Shown here: in pieces, positions 38,132 to 45,902 of the stretch
Layout: each line of letters begins with the position of its first letter
How positions within the stretch are numbered: the stretch's first letter is position 1
DNA from: an uncultured Chitinophaga sp.
GTDB taxonomy: Bacteria > Bacteroidota > Bacteroidia > Chitinophagales > Chitinophagaceae
Length of the DNA: 64,000 bases
Direction: 5' to 3'
NCBI RefSeq assembly: GCF_946479755.1
Contig: NZ_CAMLHC010000021.1
Location: 62,001-126,000, forward strand
Notes under the pieces: model-generated
Database searches by the model: none
What the model was told of the DNA's origin: nothing
The model's input: the letters and a program-made list of their open reading frames with translations, nothing else
Made by a program: the position numbers and the translations under genes

Positions 38132-38139
38132 TATCTTCG
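38132..38139 (+). promoter_or_regulatory. Candidate -7 box (TATCTTCG)
   Basis: A -7-like element ending 17 nt upstream of the ATG at 38157. Confidence 0.4.
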
Positions 38140-38156
38140 ACGCTATTTCGAGAAAA

Positions 38157-38732
38157 ATGAGAAACTATTTACATCTGTTGTTGTTATGCTGCAGCTGCCT
38201 GCTGCTCAGCGTCCCCACCTATGCCAGTGGTTTGTCTGCCTGGAATGAACCCACGCCCGGCGGCCATAAAATGGAATATGACGGGACCGCTCCCGCGCTG
38301 GCTTTTTTCTACGGGGAAGACTGTGATTCGACCAACAGCTCCCTGGCCCTGAAAACCTGGTATTTCTACAAAAATCACATTATCGGAGAGGGCGAGGGCA
38401 CGTTTTACGTGATCGATGAAGGACGTTGCACGGTACAGCGTTTTACCGGTGAAGCGGCTTTCAGTGCTTACCTGTCGGAGCACCGGCTTACCCCCCGTAT
38501 CTGGAAACGGACGTACCATCCGCTCAACATCTGGGACTACTGGGACGAGCTGCTGTTCATATCATTTTTTTTCAGCCCTGTATTGTTGCTGTTGCTGATT
38601 GGCGATGTGGTGATACTGGTAGGACTGGCACGCGGTAAAAAGCGGGCGGCCTGGAAATATGTTTACCTGGCGGCGTTGCCCCTGGTGTATATTATAGCAG
38701 GGCTGTTGCAGCATTTTCCGCAAAGCTGGTAG
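38157..38732 (+). CDS. Hypothetical exported membrane protein
   Basis: A 191-residue protein. The start at 38157 opens a signal peptide (RNYLHLLLLCCSCLLLSVPTYA); longer upstream extension would cross the promoter and the divergent gene. A soluble domain (about 25-125) with CDSTNSSLALKTWYFYKNHI is followed by two membrane helices (about 132-155 and 166-183) separated by a basic turn (ARGKKRAAWK). No family recognised. The 3' end overlaps the convergent MBL-fold gene by 41 bases. Confidence 0.75.
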   Translation: MRNYLHLLLLCCSCLLLSVPTYASGLSAWNEPTPGGHKMEYDGTAPALAFFYGEDCDSTNSSLALKTWYFYKNHIIGEGEGTFYVIDEGRCTVQRFTGEAAFSAYLSEHRLTPRIWKRTYHPLNIWDYWDELLFISFFFSPVLLLLLIGDVVILVGLARGKKRAAWKYVYLAALPLVYIIAGLLQHFPQSW

Positions 38733-39489
38733 CCTGTACCTGGAACACGGCGGTTTCCGCGTGGCGGGAAGCCACGATGATCTGCGTGCCGTTGGCATAC
38801 TGGTCAAACAGCTGCTGCACCAGGTGAGGATTGTTGTTGTCCTGCGACAGGTGGGAGAGCAGGAGGTGTGTCATAAACGACGGACGGTGCTGGGTGAATA
38901 TCTCCAGCGCCTGCCGGTTGGACAGGTGGCCTTTGCCGCCACGGATACGGTTCTTCAGGTAGTAAGGGTACCGGCCCTGTTCCAGCATCTGTTCATCGTA
39001 GTTGGCTTCGAGGAAGGCAGCGTGGCACTGCCGGAAATGGCTGAGCACATGCTCACAGGGAGCGCCGATATCCGTAAAGATGCCGATGTTGATCTGGTTG
39101 CCGGATACCATGAAACTATGCGGCTCCACGGCGTCATGGTGTTTGGGAAAAGCGGTGACGGTGAGGCCGCCTACCTGTACCGGTTGGTACGCGGAAAACG
39201 GCATGACCCTTTGCAGGGCGAGGTTACCGCCGGCTAAAGTGCTCTGGGTAATATATACGGGCAACTGATGTTTTTTCGCTAACACCGTTACGCCCCTGAT
39301 GTGGTCAGTATGTTCGTGGGAGATGAAAATGGCTTTCACTTTCGTCATCGACAGCCCCAGGCGGGTCATCCGCTTTTCTGTTTCCCGGCAGGAGATGCCT
39401 GCATCAATCAATACTGCTTCCTGCCCGTTACCGATATAATAACAGTTACCGTTACTCCCCGAGTTCAATGACGTGATAAAAAGTGACAT
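38692..39489 (-). CDS. MBL-fold metallohydrolase (YycJ/WalJ-like)
   Basis: A 265-residue beta-lactamase-fold hydrolase. The zinc motif HEHTDH is at residues 58-63, followed by the family segments GISCRETEKRMTRLGL, FTDIGAPCEHVLSHF and ANYDEQML. The arrangement matches the YycJ/WalJ group, dsDNA exonuclease-type enzymes linked in Firmicutes to cell-wall and replication control. The ATG is only 5 nt from a perfect -7 box. Confidence 0.88.
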   Translation of the reverse strand: MSLFITSLNSGSNGNCYYIGNGQEAVLIDAGISCRETEKRMTRLGLSMTKVKAIFISHEHTDHIRGVTVLAKKHQLPVYITQSTLAGGNLALQRVMPFSAYQPVQVGGLTVTAFPKHHDAVEPHSFMVSGNQINIGIFTDIGAPCEHVLSHFRQCHAAFLEANYDEQMLEQGRYPYYLKNRIRGGKGHLSNRQALEIFTQHRPSFMTHLLLSHLSQDNNNPHLVQQLFDQYANGTQIIVASRHAETAVFQVQATSFAENAATALL

Positions 39490-39494
39490 GCCGC

Positions 39495-39502
39495 CAAAGA
39501 TA
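39495..39502 (-). promoter_or_regulatory. Perfect -7 box (TATCTTTG) next to the MBL gene
   Basis: TATCTTTG on the minus strand ends 5 nt before the ATG of the MBL-fold gene. If used, transcription would start at or beside the ATG. Confidence 0.5.
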
Positions 39503-39505
39503 GAA

Positions 39506-39597
39506 ATATTTGGCTATTTGGACATTTGGTTATTTTGATATTGAAGTGTGCATGAATACCCAAATATCAAAATAACCCAATGTCCCAATGTCTAAAT
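39506..39597. repeat. Long imperfect inverted repeat with iterated ATTTGG/CCAAAT units
   Basis: The left arm (39506-39542) and right arm (39563-39597) are complementary over about 33 bp with only a few mismatches (core AATATCAAAATAACC). Each arm contains repeated CCAAAT/CCCAAT heptamer-like units. The right arm overlaps the stop codon of the phosphatase gene, so an mRNA hairpin would form at its 3' end. It lacks a T-tract and is AT-rich, unlike the other terminators here. Confidence 0.7.
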
Positions 39598-41013
39598 GGT
39601 TGCCTGCAGCATGAACTGGTGCAGGTCTGTATTTTTGACGAACGATGGCAGCATGGCGCTTCCCGGCCCGGTCATGGCCAGCTCCACATAATCGGCCGTA
39701 TGGTCCATGCCTCCCCAGCTGATGGCCGTGTGAGCGCTTTGTATGGCGGCCAGTTCTTTAAACGGCAGCTTGCGGGGATTGTATAGTCCATCTCCATCCA
39801 GGCGGGCATAGTGTGCCAGCAGGGAACTGGCTTCCGCCGGTGTGATCACGATGCCCTGCGCATGTTCTATGCGTGCTATCAGTGCGGCGGGAGTAGTGTC
39901 GCGCTGAACGCCATTCAGTATCCAGTCGTTGGTATGCCGCATATGTTGCAGTGTATCGAACTTGTCGTTGGCTTTGTCGCTGTAATACAGACCGGGATTG
40001 GCGTTGCCGTGATCGGTGGTGATGATCACAAGCGTGTTTTTATCTGCTTCCGCGAAGTCCAGCGCTACTTTAATCGCGTCGTCGAAGGCCAGCTGATCGT
40101 ACAGCAGTGCGGCGGCATCGTTGGCATGAGCTGCCCAGTCGACTTTACCGCCTTCCACCTGTAAGACAAATCCTTTGGGGTGAAGGGCGAGGCGACGGAT
40201 AGCCTGGGCGGTCATCTCGGCGAGCGTTGGCAGCTGTTGCCGGAACGAGGCGTCCTGTTCCCGGTCCAGCGCATAGGGAAGGCCGTTCTCACAAAATGCG
40301 CCGATGACCGGCGCCGCGGGGGAGGCGGACGGCTGCAGCAGGGTGTCGCGGGTGTCTGCCACCGTATAACCGTTGGTTTTATATTGCTGTAATACGTCTT
40401 GTTTGTCTTTTCGTGTGCCGGGAAGGAAGTATTCCCGGCCCCCGCCCAGCATAACGTCGAACCGCAAAGGCAGGTACTGCAGGGCAATTTCGGCCATATC
40501 GCCACGGTGGCTGTTGTTGATACAGAACCCTGCCGGGGTGGCATGTGTAACCGGCACGGTGGTGACACAGCCGGTCGCTTTGCCGGCTTTTTTGAATTTT
40601 TGCAGGATGGGCGTGTAGTGGGTGCCGTCCGCACCCACATTCAGGCTGCCGTTGGGTACGCGCACACCGCCGCCCCAGGCGGAGCTGCCGGCTGCCGAGT
40701 CGGTGACGAGCGAACTGGCAGAGGCAGTGCTCATGAGGGCTCGGGTCGCTTTACCACTTTCATACAGCTGCAGCCAGTGGCTCTGTCGCCCCTCTTTGCG
40801 CTGCCGCAACAGGCTGGCCATGGTGAGCGTGCCGTTGCTCATGCCGTCGCTGACCATAAAGATGATGTTGCGTGCATGACCGGTGCTGTCACCATAGGCG
40901 TCGAGGTGGTCATGGTGACGTTGTTTCGGTTGCCCTATGGCGCTTAACGGCCCTGCCAGCGCCGTTCCCAGCGTGCCGAGGGCGGTGTTCCTGAAAAAAT
41001 CTCTCCTTTTCAT
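39592..41013 (-). CDS. Alkaline phosphatase, Tat-exported
   Basis: A 473-residue enzyme. The start at 41013 gives a twin-arginine signal (MKRRDFFRNTALGTLGTALA). Catalytic features of the alkaline phosphatase superfamily: metal-binding Asp in IFMVSDGMSNG, nucleophile Ser in TDSAAGSSAWGGG, VTHATPAGF, LQVEGGKVDWAAHANDA and the metal-site TTDHGNANPG. It releases phosphate from phosphomonoesters in the periplasm. No Pho-box is evident. A good -7 box (TACTTTTG) lies 18 nt upstream. The gene is monocistronic or read into the next gene through a long hairpin. Confidence 0.93.
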   Translation of the reverse strand: MKRRDFFRNTALGTLGTALAGPLSAIGQPKQRHHDHLDAYGDSTGHARNIIFMVSDGMSNGTLTMASLLRQRKEGRQSHWLQLYESGKATRALMSTASASSLVTDSAAGSSAWGGGVRVPNGSLNVGADGTHYTPILQKFKKAGKATGCVTTVPVTHATPAGFCINNSHRGDMAEIALQYLPLRFDVMLGGGREYFLPGTRKDKQDVLQQYKTNGYTVADTRDTLLQPSASPAAPVIGAFCENGLPYALDREQDASFRQQLPTLAEMTAQAIRRLALHPKGFVLQVEGGKVDWAAHANDAAALLYDQLAFDDAIKVALDFAEADKNTLVIITTDHGNANPGLYYSDKANDKFDTLQHMRHTNDWILNGVQRDTTPAALIARIEHAQGIVITPAEASSLLAHYARLDGDGLYNPRKLPFKELAAIQSAHTAISWGGMDHTADYVELAMTGPGSAMLPSFVKNTDLHQFMLQATI

Positions 41014-41031
41014 ATGTCGGTTTGTGGTGCA

Positions 41032-41039
41032 CAAAAGTA
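41032..41039 (-). promoter_or_regulatory. Perfect -7 box (TACTTTTG) for the phosphatase gene
   Basis: It matches TAnnTTTG fully and ends 18 nt before the ATG at 41013. It faces away from the lgt promoter in the same intergenic region. Confidence 0.5.
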
Positions 41040-41092
41040 ATCGCCTGATAATAAATGCATCGGTGTTGCAAATTAAGTTTGTGTAAACTTAC

Positions 41093-41100
41093 TATATTTG
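41093..41100 (+). promoter_or_regulatory. Perfect -7 box (TATATTTG) for lgt
   Basis: It matches TAnnTTTG fully and ends 5 nt before ATG 41106 and 23 nt before ATG 41124. The predicted transcript start falls about at 41106, which favours translation from 41124. Confidence 0.5.
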
Positions 41101-41123
41101 CAACTATGTTGCAAAATAAAACA

Positions 41124-41942
41124 ATGCTGTACCTCCGTTGGGACCCGTCGCCGGAGATATTCCACATCGGCGGTTTTGCGCTACGCTACTACAGCGTGGC
41201 CTTTATGATCGCTTTTGTGCTCAGTTACGTGGTGATGCGGTATGTGTTTGACCGGGAAGGAAAAAACAACGCGTTGCTGGACCGGCTGCTGGTATATATT
41301 GTAGTGGGCACCATTGCGGGCGCCCGCCTGGGGCATTGCCTGTTCTACGAATGGGAGTATTTCCGGTATCACCTGGCGGAAATAGTATTGCCGTTCCGGT
41401 GGGAGGGCGGTCATTTCAAGTGGACCGGCTACCAGGGCCTGGCCAGCCATGGTGGCGCCATCGGCATATTAGCGGCAACAGCGCTGTTTGCCCGTCGCTA
41501 CCACGTGCCCCTGATATGGCTGCTGGACAGGCTGGCCATCGTTATACCGCTGGCCGGCGCTTTGGTGCGCACAGGCAACTTCTTTAATGCGGAAATCATC
41601 GGTAAGCCTTCTCATTTGCCGTGGGCAGTGATATTTGTGCAGGAAGATCTGTTGCCCCGCCACCCGGCGCAGCTGTATGAAGCGCTCTGTTACCTGTTGA
41701 TCTTCGGTCTGCTCATCTACCTGTATAAAAAAAACAAAACAATACAGAAGCCGGGCTTTATCTTCGGCCTCTTGCTGATATTGGTGTTTGGCGCCCGTTT
41801 TATGATCGAATTGCTGAAAGAAAACCAGGAGGCTTTTGAAAACGGATACCTGTTCAATATGGGACAGCTGCTGAGTTTACCGCTGATAGCGGCCGGCATT
41901 TATTTTATAAGATTTTACAACGATAGCCATGCAAAAAAATAA
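41124..41942 (+). CDS. lgt: Prolipoprotein diacylglyceryl transferase
   Basis: A 272-residue, seven-helix inner-membrane enzyme that moves diacylglycerol from phosphatidylglycerol onto the lipobox Cys of prolipoproteins. Motifs: YYSVAFMIAFV, LASHGGAIG (catalytic His-Gly-Gly), the signature LVRTGNFFNAEIIG and HPAQLYEA. The start MLYLRWDPSPEIFHIGG aligns with usual Bacteroidota Lgt N-termini and sits below the predicted transcript start; ATG 41106 adds six residues. The gene overlaps the next by 14 nt, so the two form an operon. Confidence 0.95.
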   Translation: MLYLRWDPSPEIFHIGGFALRYYSVAFMIAFVLSYVVMRYVFDREGKNNALLDRLLVYIVVGTIAGARLGHCLFYEWEYFRYHLAEIVLPFRWEGGHFKWTGYQGLASHGGAIGILAATALFARRYHVPLIWLLDRLAIVIPLAGALVRTGNFFNAEIIGKPSHLPWAVIFVQEDLLPRHPAQLYEALCYLLIFGLLIYLYKKNKTIQKPGFIFGLLLILVFGARFMIELLKENQEAFENGYLFNMGQLLSLPLIAAGIYFIRFYNDSHAKK

Positions 41943-42894
41943 CCCGATCAACGTATATCTGCTCACCGGCTTCCTTGGTGCGGGCAAAACCACGCTGCTC
42001 AACGGGCTGCTGCAGCAGAGCCGCGACCGCCGCAATATCGTCATCGAAAACGAATTCGGTAAAGTGAACATCGATGCATCGCTGGTGGCGGCGCAGATAG
42101 AGAATATCTATGAACTGACCAGCGGCTGTATTTGTTGCTCGCTCGATAACGAGCTGTTGGAAGTGCTGGGAGGCATCTTACAACTGGAAGAACAACCCGA
42201 TCAGGTGTTTATAGAAACCACCGGCATCGCGGACGCCGGTAATATCATCGGTATGTTCAGCATTCCGGACGTGAAAGCCCGCTTCCGGCTGGTGTCTACC
42301 ATCTGCGTGGCTGATGCGGAGAACGTGGAAACACGCCTCGAACAGGTGACGGAAGTGGGTAAACAGCTGTCATGCGCCGATGTGATCGTGCTGAATAAAA
42401 CCAAGGATCTTCCTGTGCCGGAACAACTACGGTTGCAGGCATTACTGGAAAACATCAATCCGCTGGCATACATCACGGCCACCGCAGACGGCCTCGTGAC
42501 CATGGCGGACATGCAGCCGCAGGAACGCCGGATACCGGCGCCAGCCGCCGGTCCGTCAGCAGGCGGGACCTCCTGCACTATGCCGGCGGAAAAAACGCCC
42601 CACAAAATCAACACGGTGCTGTTCGAATCACCCCAGCCGTTTGACCTGCAAATGCTGGCCTTTGTGCTCGAAATGAATTTTAACGTGTATACAGACCAGT
42701 TATACCGCATCAAAGGATATGTGGCAGTAAAAGATCAACCCGAAAAATATCTCGTACAGTCTACCGGCAACTATCTCACGATTGTTCCCGCCGGTCCCTG
42801 GGGCGATACGCCGCCGTCATCTACCCTGGTATTTATCGGTAAGGACCTGAAAAGCGCTACTATAGACCGTATTCTTCGTCCTGCACTGAAGTAA
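41929..42894 (+). CDS. CobW/COG0523-family G3E GTPase (metal chaperone type)
   Basis: A 321-residue P-loop GTPase. Walker A is GFLGAGKTT (14-22); the metal-binding CxCC motif is GCICC (66-70); Walker B-like FIETTGIAD follows. The G4 region reads NKTKDL, so the usual NKxD is not exact. The C-terminal CobW_C domain spans about 220-321. Relatives deliver zinc, cobalt or nickel to target enzymes. It overlaps lgt by 14 nt, an unusual partner. A terminator and a new promoter separate it from xseA. Confidence 0.92.
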   Translation: MQKNNPINVYLLTGFLGAGKTTLLNGLLQQSRDRRNIVIENEFGKVNIDASLVAAQIENIYELTSGCICCSLDNELLEVLGGILQLEEQPDQVFIETTGIADAGNIIGMFSIPDVKARFRLVSTICVADAENVETRLEQVTEVGKQLSCADVIVLNKTKDLPVPEQLRLQALLENINPLAYITATADGLVTMADMQPQERRIPAPAAGPSAGGTSCTMPAEKTPHKINTVLFESPQPFDLQMLAFVLEMNFNVYTDQLYRIKGYVAVKDQPEKYLVQSTGNYLTIVPAGPWGDTPPSSTLVFIGKDLKSATIDRILRPALK

Positions 42895-42899
42895 GGGAG

Positions 42900-42922
42900 A
42901 GCGCCGTATGCCGGCGCTTTTC
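42900..42922 (+). terminator. Intrinsic terminator after the lgt-GTPase operon
   Basis: A 7-bp perfect stem (AGCGCCG/CGGCGCT) with loop TATGC is followed by T4 and abuts the xseA promoter. Confidence 0.75.
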
Positions 42923-42924
42923 CC

Positions 42925-42932
42925 TATCTTTA
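42925..42932 (+). promoter_or_regulatory. -7 box (TATCTTTA) for xseA
   Basis: It matches seven of eight bases of TAnnTTTG and ends 9 nt before the xseA ATG, directly after the terminator of the previous operon. Confidence 0.5.
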
Positions 42933-42941
42933 CAGTCCACC

Positions 42942-44381
42942 ATGACTGCATCTGAGACGATAAAACTGTCTGCGCTGACCGGCAGGATCCAACAGGTACT
43001 CTCCAATGTATTTGGAGAAGAAACTTTTTGGGTCGTGGCCGACGTGACCAACCATGCTTTCTATGCACAGAAAGGTTATCACTATTTCGACCTGGTGGAG
43101 AAAGACACGAATTCCAGCGCCATCGTGGCGAAAGTGGCCGCTGTGGCCTGGGGGAACGGCGCCATCCGTATCCGCGAATTTGAATATGTGACCGGCCAGC
43201 AGTTCAAAAACGATATACATGTGCTGGTGAAAGTGTCGGTCAATTATCACCAGGTACATGGCCTGCAAATCACCTTGCTGGACATCGACACCAACTTCAC
43301 CATCGGCATGCTGGAACAGCAGAAACAACAAACGCTGCTGCGCCTGCTGGCCGAATGTTCCGACTATATCCGCAAAGTGGGCGACCGCTACGTAACCCGC
43401 AACAATCAATTGTCATTCCGGGCCGTTATCCAGAAACTGGCGGTGATTACCTCCGGTAATTCAGCCGGCTTCCAGGACTTCCGGCACACACTGGAACATA
43501 ACCGTTTCGGATATGCCTTCCAGGTAGATACCTACTTCACCGTAGTGCAGGGAGAATCAAAAGCGGAACTGGTACAACAACGCCTGATAGACGTTTATAA
43601 CAGCGGCGTACCTTACGATGCCGTGGTGATCATCCGCGGCGGCGGCGCACAAACGGATTTCCTCCTGTTTGATACCTTCCTGTTGGGAAGGGCGGTCGCT
43701 AAATTTCCCATTCCCATCATCACCGGTATCGGTCACCAGAAAAATGAAACGATCACGGACATGATGGCGCACAGTCCCGTGAAAACGCCTACCAAAGCGG
43801 CGGAACTGATCATTGCCCACAACAAGGCGTTCGAAGACGGGGTATCGGATTTGCAGCATACCATCCTGATCAGGGCGCAACAGCTTTTCTCCAGCCACTA
43901 CCAGGCGCTGTCTCAACTGAATGCCGCCGTCATTAATCAAACACGTACCATCCTGCAGGGGCAGCGGGAGATGTTGCATGACTATCACAACGTGGTGTCG
44001 CACGGCTCCCGGTCCATGTTGCAGCACCACCAGCGGGAGCTGCTGACGCTGTCAGGCGCCATCCTGGCAAGGCCGCGGGCGGTGATCGCCGGCAAACAAA
44101 ACGACCTGCAGAACATCACCGCCAACATCCGCTCGTTCAACCGCCTGTATATACAGAACAGACGCGGACAGCTGGCCCACTACGATACCTTATTCAAACT
44201 CATGAGCCCTGTCAATATACTGAAGCGTGGCTTCGCTATTGTATATGCAGGCGATAAAATCCTTAACAGCGCATTGCCTGTGGAACCCGGCAGCCCTATC
44301 ACCGTCCGGCTGCACGACGCTTCCCTGGAGGCAACCGTTACCGCTAAAACACCACATGATGAACCAGGAACTGACATATGA
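42942..44381 (+). CDS. xseA: Exodeoxyribonuclease VII large subunit
   Basis: A 479-residue large subunit of the ssDNA exonuclease. The N-terminal OB domain (about 1-110) has VFGEETFWVVADVTNHAFY. The catalytic region (about 160-330) has AVITSGNSAGFQDFRH, the hallmark VIIRGGGAQTDFLLFD and PIITGIGHQKNETITDMMAH followed by TPTKAAE. A long coiled-coil segment (about 300-420) and a short C-terminal domain with LKRGFAIVYAGDK follow. Bacteroidota XseA often carries this FWVVAD variant. xseB overlaps its 3' end by 26 nt. Confidence 0.96.
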   Translation: MTASETIKLSALTGRIQQVLSNVFGEETFWVVADVTNHAFYAQKGYHYFDLVEKDTNSSAIVAKVAAVAWGNGAIRIREFEYVTGQQFKNDIHVLVKVSVNYHQVHGLQITLLDIDTNFTIGMLEQQKQQTLLRLLAECSDYIRKVGDRYVTRNNQLSFRAVIQKLAVITSGNSAGFQDFRHTLEHNRFGYAFQVDTYFTVVQGESKAELVQQRLIDVYNSGVPYDAVVIIRGGGAQTDFLLFDTFLLGRAVAKFPIPIITGIGHQKNETITDMMAHSPVKTPTKAAELIIAHNKAFEDGVSDLQHTILIRAQQLFSSHYQALSQLNAAVINQTRTILQGQREMLHDYHNVVSHGSRSMLQHHQRELLTLSGAILARPRAVIAGKQNDLQNITANIRSFNRLYIQNRRGQLAHYDTLFKLMSPVNILKRGFAIVYAGDKILNSALPVEPGSPITVRLHDASLEATVTAKTPHDEPGTDI

Positions 44382-44568
44382 AGCAGCTTACACCGAGCTA
44401 CAGCAAATAGCGGAAGAAATAGAAAATGAAACCGTTTCGGTGGACATACTGGCTGAAAAAGTAAAACGGGCTTCCGTACTGATAGAGTTCTGCCAGCAGA
44501 AGCTGCGGGCCACGGAAGTGGAGGTCAACAATATCATCAAACAAATGGAAAACAAGCCGGGCGCCTGA
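44356..44568 (+). CDS. xseB: Exodeoxyribonuclease VII small subunit
   Basis: A 70-residue helical-hairpin subunit that binds XseA in several copies. Motifs: LTYEAAYTELQQIAEEIENE, then VKRASVLIEFCQQKLRATE. Two adjacent ATG codons (44356 and 44359) are possible starts, both inside the end of xseA. The length and the order after xseA are typical. Confidence 0.94.
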   Translation: MMNQELTYEAAYTELQQIAEEIENETVSVDILAEKVKRASVLIEFCQQKLRATEVEVNNIIKQMENKPGA

Positions 44569-44674
44569 TCTGCTCTCTACCGGCGTTTATCTGTCATTCA
44601 GCATATTGAAAATGATGGGTGTTATCCGAAAATGGATAGCAGCAGGAAAGTGCGTGTATACATGCCCGATAGGA

Positions 44675-45835
44675 TCAGAAAACTTCATTGACCCCGAAGT
44701 AGAAACCGGACTGGTCTTGTCCGCGGCCGTAGTCCAGCCGGATATTGACGCGGTTTTTGAATTCCCAGCGATAGCCGATACCATAGCTGATGAGCGTTTG
44801 CTGGAAAGAGAGTTCATTGAAGCGGGGAAACACGTTGCCGCCGCCTACCCATACTACGGCGCCGCTACGGCGGTAGATGCGTTGCCGCAGTTCCACCTGC
44901 CCGGCCACATAGTTACGGTCACGGTACCGGCCTTCATAGTAGCCGCGTAGCCGGTTGGAGCCGCCAGCCTGCGCCAGCATATTCCAGGGTACGTCGCCAC
45001 TGTGTTCTTCCGCATAAAAATCCATCGCGAGGATGCTGCCTTTCCAGAGGCGTTTGTACCAGTCAAATTGCAGTTCCAGTTTAGAAAATACGGTTTTGTT
45101 GCCTAAAAAAGAAGGGTAGAAACGGTAGCCTATCCGGGCGTACATCCCGCGGGAGGGATTGGGAATAAAGTCACGGGTGTCATAGACCACAAAAGGCCCG
45201 GCGCCCATGCCGAAAACCCGTTTAGGCTCCATCAGGGGGGTGCCTGTGCCGGTATCGATGTCTTTCGCCTGTGCATTCTGCACATGTGTGCTGATGCCGG
45301 CGTAAAAACGGTTGCTCAGGTTGATGGCCAGGTCGGCCTGCAATTTTTCTGTCAGCAACAGGTAGTCGGTATATTCGTCCTTGGAAGAACCTGCCCCATA
45401 GCCAATTCCCCAGTATTTGTCGGGGCGCGAACTGAAAGAAGCTTTTAACATCAGCCGGAAGCGGTCTTTCGGAAAAATGGTAGTGCTGTTTAGCCCCAGC
45501 CCATAGAATCCTGTCAGTGCCACAGAACCGTAGACGGCCACATTGGACAACGGCAGCAGGGTGTCTGCCCGGTCGGTACGGTATTGTGCAGCCACCATCA
45601 CAGCAATACCGGCGCTGGTTTCGGGTGTATACACCGGTCCGCCGATGAAACTCAGATCTACTTTTTTATGTTTGCTTTCATCATTGGTATGCTGAAGATA
45701 ATGGAGCACACGCTGATACAACCCCCTCGGGGCTGTGGTGTCTGTACTGTTGCCGGAAGTAGGGGCCTGACGGGCGTTTACTGTTACACTACAACAGAGC
45801 AATATGGGGAGTAGTAGGTTCTTGGGCATGCGCAT
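44675..45835 (-). CDS. Omp85/bacterial surface antigen-type outer-membrane barrel protein
   Basis: A 386-residue protein starting at ATG 45835 (or 45829), which opens the signal peptide (PKNLLLPILLCCSVTVNA). It lacks POTRA domains. The barrel has the Omp85 lid-loop motif in GSNRLRGYYEGRYRDRN and the strand pattern GAGPFVVYDTRDFIPNPSRG, ending FGVNEVF. Its N-terminal mature segment (residues about 30-60) is short and polar. Such POTRA-less barrels are common in Bacteroidota and of uncertain role. It lies downstream of the RING/TerD-like gene, with a large palindrome between. Confidence 0.85.
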   Translation of the reverse strand: MRMPKNLLLPILLCCSVTVNARQAPTSGNSTDTTAPRGLYQRVLHYLQHTNDESKHKKVDLSFIGGPVYTPETSAGIAVMVAAQYRTDRADTLLPLSNVAVYGSVALTGFYGLGLNSTTIFPKDRFRLMLKASFSSRPDKYWGIGYGAGSSKDEYTDYLLLTEKLQADLAINLSNRFYAGISTHVQNAQAKDIDTGTGTPLMEPKRVFGMGAGPFVVYDTRDFIPNPSRGMYARIGYRFYPSFLGNKTVFSKLELQFDWYKRLWKGSILAMDFYAEEHSGDVPWNMLAQAGGSNRLRGYYEGRYRDRNYVAGQVELRQRIYRRSGAVVWVGGGNVFPRFNELSFQQTLISYGIGYRWEFKNRVNIRLDYGRGQDQSGFYFGVNEVF

Positions 45836-45866
45836 GATCGCCCGAAAATAACGATAATTTTCCACA

Positions 45867-45896
45867 CAACGTTCCCCGGGGCCCCGGGGAACGTTG
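45867..45896. repeat. 30-bp perfect palindrome
   Basis: The half-site CAACGTTCCCCGGGG is followed directly by its complement with no spacer. It lies between the RING/TerD-like gene and the Omp85-like gene. It may fold as a strong hairpin in RNA, but no T-tract follows, so it is not a standard terminator. Confidence 0.75.
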
Positions 45897-45902
45897 CAGG
45901 AA

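Noticed and set aside
45867..45896. Intrinsic terminator
   Set aside because: The palindrome is strong but is not followed by a T-tract on either strand.
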